A DNA stretch of 11,033 nt. Source: Thiopseudomonas sp964394445. GTDB taxonomy: Bacteria > Pseudomonadota > Gammaproteobacteria > Pseudomonadales > Pseudomonadaceae. Positions within the stretch are counted from its first letter, which is position 1. Each line of letters opens with the position of its first letter. Under the pieces are notes generated by a model, which made no database searches, was not told where the DNA came from, and saw nothing but the letters and a program-made list of their open reading frames with translations. The stretch spans positions 1 to 11,033 of the forward strand of contig CAYMXO010000054.1 in assembly GCA_964394445.1 (NCBI GenBank), given 5' to 3'. This document shows, one piece after another, positions 6,631-11,033 of this stretch. The position numbers were made by a program, and so were the translations under genes.

Positions 6631-7539
6631 TCAGGCATGCAGCAGCAGAAATTCCATCAGGGCTTTTTGTGCATGCAAGCGGTTTTCTGCCTGCTGCCAG
6701 ACTGCGGCGCGCGGATCGTCGAGCAGGGTCTGGCTGATCTCTTCGCCACGGTGTGCCGGCAGGCAGTGCATGAAGAGCACATCGGCAGCAGCCTTGTCGA
6801 GCAGTTGCTCGGTAACCTGGTAGCCTTCGAAGGCAAGCATACGCTCCTGGGCTTCTTCTTCCTGGCCCATGGAGGCCCAGACGTCGGTACTGACCAGGTG
6901 GGCGCCTTCTACGGCGCGGGCCGGATCATAAATGATACGAACACGCTCGCCGGCCTGTTCCAGCAGCTGGGCGCTGGGCTCGTAGCCCATGGGGCAACCC
7001 ACGTTCAGCTGGAAGTCAAACTGCATGGCGGCTTCGATGTAGGAGTTGCACATGTTGTTGCCGTCACCGATCCAGGCGACCGTCTTGCCGGCGATGCTGC
7101 CGCGGTTTTCAACAAAGGTTTGCACGTCGGCCAGCAGCTGGCAGGGATGCGAGTCGTCAGACAGGGCGTTGATTACGGGCACGCTGGAATAACCGGCAAA
7201 CTCTTCCAGGCCTGAGTGGGCGTAGGTGCGGATCATGATCAGATCCAGCATGCTGGACATGACCCGGGCGGAGTCGGCCAGCGGCTCGCCACGGCCAAGC
7301 TGGGTGTCGCGCGGCGAAAGGAAAATGGCGTTGCCGCCCAGCTGAAAAATGCCGGTTTCAAAGGAAATGCGGGTGCGGGTCGAGGCCTTTTCGAAAATCA
7401 TGCCCAGCATGCGGCCTTTCAGTGTTTCGTGGGCAATGCCTTGCTGGCGCTGCTGCTTGAGCTCTATGGCACGCTGGATGATCTGGTTCAGCTCGGCAGA
7501 CGAGCAGTCGAACAGTGACAGGAAATGCCTGATTTTCAT
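6631..7539 (-). CDS. argF: Ornithine carbamoyltransferase (arginine biosynthesis)
   Basis: Transfers the carbamoyl group from carbamoyl phosphate to ornithine, giving citrulline and phosphate, in the cytoplasm. The 302-residue protein matches the anabolic OTCase length (about 300-305 aa). The carbamoyl-phosphate site S53-T-R-T-R57, the H131-P-C-Q134 motif and the ornithine-site loop M257-H-C-L-P-A-H-R264 with C259 are all intact; so is the domain 2 opening TVAWIGDGNNMCNSY (153-167). Its sequence follows the short ArgF type of pseudomonads rather than the longer catabolic ArcB. The start ATG is preceded only by a weak AGAGACC-type ribosome site. It is divergent from grxD (226-bp gap). A TAAAAT (7580-7585) could be its -10. 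I saw no clear ArgR operator. Confidence 0.96.
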   Translation of the reverse strand: MKIRHFLSLFDCSSAELNQIIQRAIELKQQRQQGIAHETLKGRMLGMIFEKASTRTRISFETGIFQLGGNAIFLSPRDTQLGRGEPLADSARVMSSMLDLIMIRTYAHSGLEEFAGYSSVPVINALSDDSHPCQLLADVQTFVENRGSIAGKTVAWIGDGNNMCNSYIEAAMQFDFQLNVGCPMGYEPSAQLLEQAGERVRIIYDPARAVEGAHLVSTDVWASMGQEEEAQERMLAFEGYQVTEQLLDKAAADVLFMHCLPAHRGEEISQTLLDDPRAAVWQQAENRLHAQKALMEFLLLHA

Positions 7540-7682
7540 GCTGGAAGGTCTCTTGGTAATAACGATCGCAAAACGGCAGATTTTATCGGTTTGGATGCTG
7601 CCGGTGCAAATATAAATGGGGTGAGTGGAATCAAGAAGCTGTAGTTTAGCGTGGATTGACGGTGATTGTTGCCGGAATATAG

Positions 7683-7713
7683 TTGACTGCCTGACTGGGG
7701 TATAGGCTAAAAT
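7683..7713 (+). promoter_or_regulatory. Candidate promoter for grxD
   Basis: TTGACT (7683-7688) is followed, after a rather long 19-bp spacer, by TAAAAT (7708-7713) in the context GGCTAAAATGCC. Both boxes match the consensus at 5 of 6 positions. Transcription would start near 7720, leaving a leader of about 45 nt before the GTG start. Confidence 0.45.
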
Positions 7714-7765
7714 GCCTGCATTCGTGCCGTCCTGGCGCTAATGTTTAATCTTGTAGAGGTGAACT

Positions 7766-8092
7766 GTGGATATTATTGAAACCATCAAGGAACAAATTGC
7801 CAGCAACCCGGTACTGATTTATATGAAGGGTTCGCCCAATGCGCCCCAGTGCGGGTTTTCCCAGCGTGCTTCCCAGGCGCTGATGGCCTGCGGTGAAAAG
7901 TTTGCCTTTGTGGATATTCTGCAGAATCCTGATATACGTACCAACCTGCCAGGTTATGCCAACTGGCCAACCTTCCCGCAACTCTGGGTGGGTGGCGAGC
8001 TGGTTGGCGGTTGCGACATTGTCATGGAGCTGGCCGAAAGTGGCGAGCTGTGCAAGCTGGTCAAGGAAGCTGTCGAGAAAGCAGACGAATAA
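7766..8092 (+). CDS. grxD: Monothiol CGFS glutaredoxin (Grx4/GrxD family)
   Basis: Small cytoplasmic glutaredoxin that binds a [2Fe-2S] cluster with glutathione and passes it on; it usually works with BolA proteins in Fe-S trafficking rather than as a disulfide reductase. The 108-residue protein is full length for the family (about 105-115 aa). It carries the CGFS signature at C29-S32, the conserved K21 of YMKGSP, the cis-Pro segment W67-P-T-F-P-Q-L73, and the glutathione-contact G81-G-C-D84. The reading frame starts with GTG at 7766; AGAGGT five bases upstream supports that start. It is convergent with leuA, and a strong bidirectional terminator follows its stop codon. Confidence 0.95.
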   Translation: MDIIETIKEQIASNPVLIYMKGSPNAPQCGFSQRASQALMACGEKFAFVDILQNPDIRTNLPGYANWPTFPQLWVGGELVGGCDIVMELAESGELCKLVKEAVEKADE

Positions 8093-8108
8093 TTTTGTGT
8101 TGTTTGTG

Positions 8109-8142
8109 AAAAAAAAGCCCCGAAATTTTCGGGGCTTTTTTT
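8109..8142 (+). terminator. Bidirectional Rho-independent terminator between grxD and leuA
   Basis: GCCCCGA/TCGGGGC stem (8117-8123, 8129-8135), flanked by eight A on the left and seven T on the right. It can therefore end transcripts from both directions: grxD on the plus strand and leuA on the minus strand. A second hairpin without a U-tract (CGCCTC 8240-8245 / GAGGCG 8263-8268) lies closer to the leuA stop. Confidence 0.92.
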
Positions 8143-8273
8143 GTAGTTATGGATTGGTGTTTCTTCCAGGCTTGCGGCAAACACTCTGCCGGTTTTAAGG
8201 AGGGTGCTGTTACCGGAGCCCGTCAGGGAGCTGACTTGTCGCCTCGAAAGACGACACGTGTTGAGGCGCAGCG

Positions 8274-9923
8274 TTACGCCAGGCTGCGGTTCAGGGCGCT
8301 GAACAGGGCCTTGATGCTGGCCGTGGTGATGTTCTGGTCAATGCCGACGCCAAACACCGGGCGCTCGCCGTCGCGGCGCAGTTCGATGTAGGCCGCTGCC
8401 TGGGCGTTTCTCCCGCTGCCGATGGCGTGCTCGGCGTAATCCATGATTTCAATGGCTTCCTGCAGGCTGTTGGCCAGTGCCGCTATCGGGCCGCTACCCG
8501 TGCCTTCAAGCTGCAAGGTTTGACCATTTTTTTGCAGGCTGACTTGCAGGCGGCTTTCTCCACCGCTTTCTTGCAGACTGTGGCTTTCGTACTGGTAGGG
8601 CGAGCTGGCCTGTAAATAGTGATTGTCGAGCAATTCATAAATTTGCAGCGCTGTCACCTCGGTACCGGTGCGGTCGGTTTCGTCCTTGATCACCTGGCTG
8701 AACTCGATCTGCATGCGGCGCGGCATCTGGATGCCGTATTCCTGCTCCAGCAGATAGGTCACGCCGCCCTTGCCGGACTGGCTGTTGACGCGAATGACGG
8801 CCTCGTAGCTGCGGCCAATGTCGGCCGGGTCGATCGGCAGGTAGGGTACTTCCCAGATGCCGTCCGCATCCTGTTGGGCAAAGCCCTTGCGGATTGCGTC
8901 CTGGTGCGAGCCGGAAAAGGCCGTGTGCACCAGGTCGCCCACATAGGGGTGACGCGGGTGTACCGGCAGCTGGTTGCACTCTTCCACGACCTTGCGGATG
9001 CTGTCGATATCGGAAAAATCCAGCTTGGGGTCGATGCCGTGGGTATAGAGGTTCAGTCCCAGATTGACCAGATCCACGTTGCCGGTGCGCTCGCCGTTAC
9101 CGAACAGGCAGCCCTCCACACGGTCGGCACCCGCCAGCAGGCCCAGCTCGCTGGCGGCCACGCCGGTGCCACGGTCATTATGGGTGTGCAGGCTGACCAC
9201 GATATTTTCACGATGATTGATATGGCGGCAGAAGTATTCGATCTGGTCGGCGTAGACGTTGGGCATGGCCACTTCGACCGTGGCCGGCAGGTTGAAGATC
9301 AGTTTGTGCGTGCGGGTGGGCTGGATCACCTCGCTGACGGCGTTACAGACTTCAACGGCAAAATCCGGCTCGGTGGCACTGAAGGTTTCCGGTGAGTACT
9401 CAAAGCGCCAGTCGGTGTCCGGCTGCTGTGCGGCGTATTTTTTCAGCAGCTGTGCGGCGTGGACTGCCAGTGCCCTGGTGCCGTCCTTGTCCTGGCGGAA
9501 AACGATCTTGCGAAACGACGGGGAGGTGGCGTTATAGACGTGCACAATGGCTTTCTTTGCACCCTGCAGCGACTCGAAGGTACGGGCAATCAGGTCTTCC
9601 CGGGCCTGGGTGAGCACCTGGATGGTGGTGTCGTCCGGTACCAGATTATCCTCGATGAGCAGGCGCACGAAATCAAAGTCGGTTTGCGAGGCTGAGGGAA
9701 AGCCAACCTCGATTTCCTTGATGCCGATTTGCACCAGCGTCTTGAAAAACCGTAGCTTCTTTTCCGGGCTCATGGGTTCGATCAGCGACTGGTTGCCATC
9801 GCGCAAATCCGAGCTGCACCAGATGGGCGCTTCGGTCAGGATGCGGTTGGGCCAGGTACGGTCGGGGAGGTTAACAACAGGGTAGGCGCGGTATTTGCTG
9901 GCCGGGTTTTTCAACATGCTCAT
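8274..9923 (-). CDS. leuA: 2-Isopropylmalate synthase (leucine biosynthesis)
   Basis: Condenses acetyl-CoA with 2-oxoisovalerate to 2-isopropylmalate, the first committed step to leucine. The 549-residue protein belongs to the long LeuA class found in Pseudomonas and Mycobacterium. The catalytic TIM barrel has DLRDGNQS with metal ligand D42, H246 and H248 in SLHTHND, and N282 in GNGERTGN. The spacing of these ligands equals that of the M. tuberculosis enzyme. A linker follows (about 310-440, with HPRHPYVGDLVHTAFSGSHQ). The C-terminal part (about 440-549) is the leucine-sensing regulatory domain, ending EIMDYAEHAIGSG...AAAYIELR...TTASIKALFSALNRSLA. Start at 9923 has AAAGG about 9 nt upstream; M3 is an alternative. 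The gene stands alone, with no leuBCD beside it, as is common in pseudomonads. I see no leader peptide ORF with leucine codons upstream. Confidence 0.96.
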   Translation of the reverse strand: MSMLKNPASKYRAYPVVNLPDRTWPNRILTEAPIWCSSDLRDGNQSLIEPMSPEKKLRFFKTLVQIGIKEIEVGFPSASQTDFDFVRLLIEDNLVPDDTTIQVLTQAREDLIARTFESLQGAKKAIVHVYNATSPSFRKIVFRQDKDGTRALAVHAAQLLKKYAAQQPDTDWRFEYSPETFSATEPDFAVEVCNAVSEVIQPTRTHKLIFNLPATVEVAMPNVYADQIEYFCRHINHRENIVVSLHTHNDRGTGVAASELGLLAGADRVEGCLFGNGERTGNVDLVNLGLNLYTHGIDPKLDFSDIDSIRKVVEECNQLPVHPRHPYVGDLVHTAFSGSHQDAIRKGFAQQDADGIWEVPYLPIDPADIGRSYEAVIRVNSQSGKGGVTYLLEQEYGIQMPRRMQIEFSQVIKDETDRTGTEVTALQIYELLDNHYLQASSPYQYESHSLQESGGESRLQVSLQKNGQTLQLEGTGSGPIAALANSLQEAIEIMDYAEHAIGSGRNAQAAAYIELRRDGERPVFGVGIDQNITTASIKALFSALNRSLA

Positions 9924-9947
9924 GGGATATGCCTTTTTGGGGTTTTA

Positions 9948-10096
9948 TTGCACAAATTTAGCCGGATGGGGCTGAAACTGATTGTAAATTTAAGTGTTTT
10001 GATTTTTGTGTGCAACAAATTTGGTGAAAATGAAATAATAGGCTGATTGCAGCCTGTCGGGTTTGTTTTTTTTGCGTTAAATCAAAAAAAACGCAA
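9948..10096 (-). promoter_or_regulatory. AT-rich leuA upstream region with repeated CAAATTT motifs and small inverted repeats
   Basis: Plus-strand coordinates: TGCACAAATTT (9949-9959) and TGCAACAAATTT (10011-10022) are about 62 bp apart, with TTGTAAATTT (9982-9991) between them. A minus-strand TATTAT (10035-10040) could be the leuA -10, without a good -35. Further upstream are AGGCTG-ATTG-CAGCCT (10040-10055) and TTGCGTT/AACGCAA (10072-10078, 10090-10096). No gene is visible between leuA and the next ORF. The regulator, if any, is unknown. Confidence 0.3.
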
Positions 10097-10189
10097 TCAG
10101 TTGGCGGTGTGACGGTTTGACACGGGGGTGCTTTACTCTGCTCATGTTAGTTTGATCAATGTTGTTCTTGTGTTCGTGGGGCTTTGCTC

Positions 10190-10627
10190 ATGCCACATAG
10201 GCTGTTGTCACATCCTGCATTCTGGCTTGGCTGTTTTGCCGTGCTGATGATGCAACTGGGGCCACTGATTTCAGGGGTTCAGGGCGTGCGCGCGCCACAG
10301 TCTCCGGTTTTTCTGTCGGCACCCGTGTCTGCGCCGGACACTGACCGGCGGATGCATGCCGGCCATGCAGAACATGCAGAACATGCACAGCACCATGCCC
10401 TGATGGGGCACCGGCCTAATCCGCACCTGCCGGAGTGGGTCAATAACCTGAAAATGTGTGGCTACTGTGAGCTGCTGACACTCAGCCCGGCGCTGATGCT
10501 GGTCATGCTGTTTGCCCTGCTGCTACCACCCGCCCGCCATGTCTGGCTGCCAGCCTACCGGCCGGGTGTCGTCACTGCCGTTTTACAATGGCATGCGCCA
10601 CCCCGTGCTCCACCCGTTGTCGCCTGA
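10190..10627 (+). CDS. His-rich DUF2946-type membrane protein, probably copper-linked
   Basis: 145-residue protein (an in-frame TTG two codons upstream is possible). Residues about 11-33 form a hydrophobic segment or uncleaved signal anchor (FWLGCFAVLMMQLGPLISGV). Next comes a His/Met stretch at 55-79 with eight His, including HAEHAEHAQHH. A C90-G-Y-C93 pair leads into a second hydrophobic segment (about 97-114, LSPALMLVMLFALLLPP). This arrangement (N-terminal hydrophobic segment, metal-binding loop, CxxC before a second segment) fits the DUF2946 family, which often lies next to TonB-dependent copper receptors, as beside oprC in P. aeruginosa. Metal binding is inferred from composition, and no biochemical role is known to me. 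GTGGGG lies about 8 nt before the ATG. A TTGACA at 10117-10122 may be a -35, without a good -10. The receptor gene follows after 203 bp. Confidence 0.75.
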   Translation: MPHRLLSHPAFWLGCFAVLMMQLGPLISGVQGVRAPQSPVFLSAPVSAPDTDRRMHAGHAEHAEHAQHHALMGHRPNPHLPEWVNNLKMCGYCELLTLSPALMLVMLFALLLPPARHVWLPAYRPGVVTAVLQWHAPPRAPPVVA

Positions 10628-10690
10628 TTCTTCCACTTCCCCTGTTTTTGATCTGTGCTTGAGACCTGCCGGTCTACCGTTGTTTGTGTG

Positions 10691-10815
10691 CCCGTCCGGA
10701 CCTGAACAGGTCGCACTGTGCACCCCGGACGGGTGTGCCGGCAGTAGGTGTATCAAAACAGCAGGGTAGTGGCCCAAAACACTCATTTATTTTTGGGGCA
10801 CTGTATCCGCAGTGC
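10691..10815 (+). promoter_or_regulatory. Hairpin-rich leader of the copper receptor gene
   Basis: Three stems lie in the 203-bp gap. CCCGTCCGG (10691-10699) pairs with CCGGACGGG (10725-10733) and overlaps the inner palindrome GACCTG-AA-CAGGTC (10699-10712). CCCAAAA (10773-10779) pairs with TTTTGGG (10791-10797). GCACTG (10798-10803) pairs with CAGTGC (10810-10815), which ends 15 nt before the start codon and just upstream of a weak AGG ribosome site. No terminator U-tract is present. A regulatory role is inferred only from position and structure. Confidence 0.35.
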
Positions 10816-10830
10816 TTTACAGGCGTAGAC

Positions 10831-11033
10831 ATGCAAACATATTTTTTCAAACAGCAGCCACTGGCCGTGGCTGTGCTGCTGGCGTTGTCCGGCATCGTTC
10901 AGGCTGAAGAAAACACTACTTATCTGCCAACCGCGGTGGTCACGGGAGTCGCGCAGCAGTCGCCAGGGGTGGTAGTGACCGATCCCAAATTGCCACGTCA
11001 GCCGGTACCGGCCAGTGATGGCGCCGACTATCT
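10831..11033 (+). CDS. TonB-dependent copper receptor (OprC/NosA type), N-terminal part
   Basis: Only the first 67 codons are in the window. Residues 1-25 are a Sec signal peptide (charged start, hydrophobic LAVAVLLALSGI, likely cut after VQA25). The mature start contains LPTAVVTG (32-39), a TonB-box-like segment. This is followed by VVVTDPKLPRQPVPASDGADY, which I recognise as the start of the plug domain of the TonB-dependent copper receptor family (OprC in Pseudomonas, NosA in P. stutzeri). The product would be an outer-membrane beta-barrel taking up copper with energy from TonB-ExbBD. The start ATG has a modest AGG 7 nt upstream. The preceding His-rich membrane protein supports a copper locus. 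The metal specificity cannot be verified because the barrel lies outside the window. Confidence 0.85.
   Translation, partial: MQTYFFKQQPLAVAVLLALSGIVQAEENTTYLPTAVVTGVAQQSPGVVVTDPKLPRQPVPASDGADY

Noticed and set aside
6463..7215. 250-residue plus-strand ORF from within the lipoprotein gene into argF
   Set aside because: It crosses a strong terminator, overlaps two well-supported genes in other frames, and has no domain.
8619..9395. 258-residue plus-strand ORF opposite leuA
   Set aside because: It lies wholly antisense to the intact leuA catalytic domain and has low-complexity, Val/Asp/Gly/Ala-rich mirror composition.
10661..10670. GAGACCTGCC, identical to the core of the cobalamin-riboswitch B12 box, upstream of a TonB-dependent receptor
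   Set aside because: The rest of the aptamer should lie upstream. That space is mostly the DUF2946 coding region and lacks the GGTG and CCGCAACTG-type conserved blocks. A ten-base match alone is weak, and the receptor looks copper-specific. An Infernal search with the cobalamin model would settle it.

Overview
The window looks like a stretch of ordinary chromosome from a gammaproteobacterium in or near the Pseudomonadales/Oceanospirillales. AcnB, LeuA and the short MiaE read closest to Pseudomonas-type proteins. The coding DNA is moderately GC-rich, and starts include GTG as well as ATG. The genus cannot be fixed from the sequence alone.

Layout, left to right. (1) The 5' part of acnB (aconitase B, TCA cycle) on the minus strand runs off the left edge. 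Its roughly 365-bp upstream region (1598-1962) holds a plausible promoter, a 13-bp inverted repeat that would lie in the mRNA leader, and two hairpins behind the next gene. (2) A tandem-domain universal stress protein (UspE type, minus) is divergent from miaE (tRNA ms2i6A hydroxylase, plus). (3) A 762-bp non-coding block (3629-4390) lies between the convergent miaE and msrAB genes. It is mostly a tandem array of a GC-rich, palindromic 146-bp unit (about four copies, the two central ones identical), followed by a Pseudomonas-like REP sequence. (4) msrAB (minus) is an exported thioredoxin-MsrA-MsrB fusion with the architecture of Neisseria PilB. (5) A small lipoprotein (plus) with a long, LEA-like charged helix is convergent with argF (minus), with a strong terminator between them. 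(6) grxD (CGFS monothiol glutaredoxin, plus) is convergent with leuA (2-isopropylmalate synthase, minus), separated by a bidirectional terminator. (7) At the right edge, a His-rich DUF2946-type membrane protein precedes the start of a TonB-dependent copper receptor (OprC/NosA type). This pair is probably a copper uptake locus.

Most of the genes are conserved housekeeping or stress genes: central carbon metabolism, Arg and Leu biosynthesis, tRNA modification, Fe-S and thiol redox, and envelope protein repair. There is no phage, insertion sequence, CRISPR array, tRNA or rRNA. The least explained elements are the 146-bp tandem repeat, the acnB leader inverted repeat, the LEA-like lipoprotein and the hairpin-rich leader of the copper receptor. 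I found no convincing new multi-gene system.
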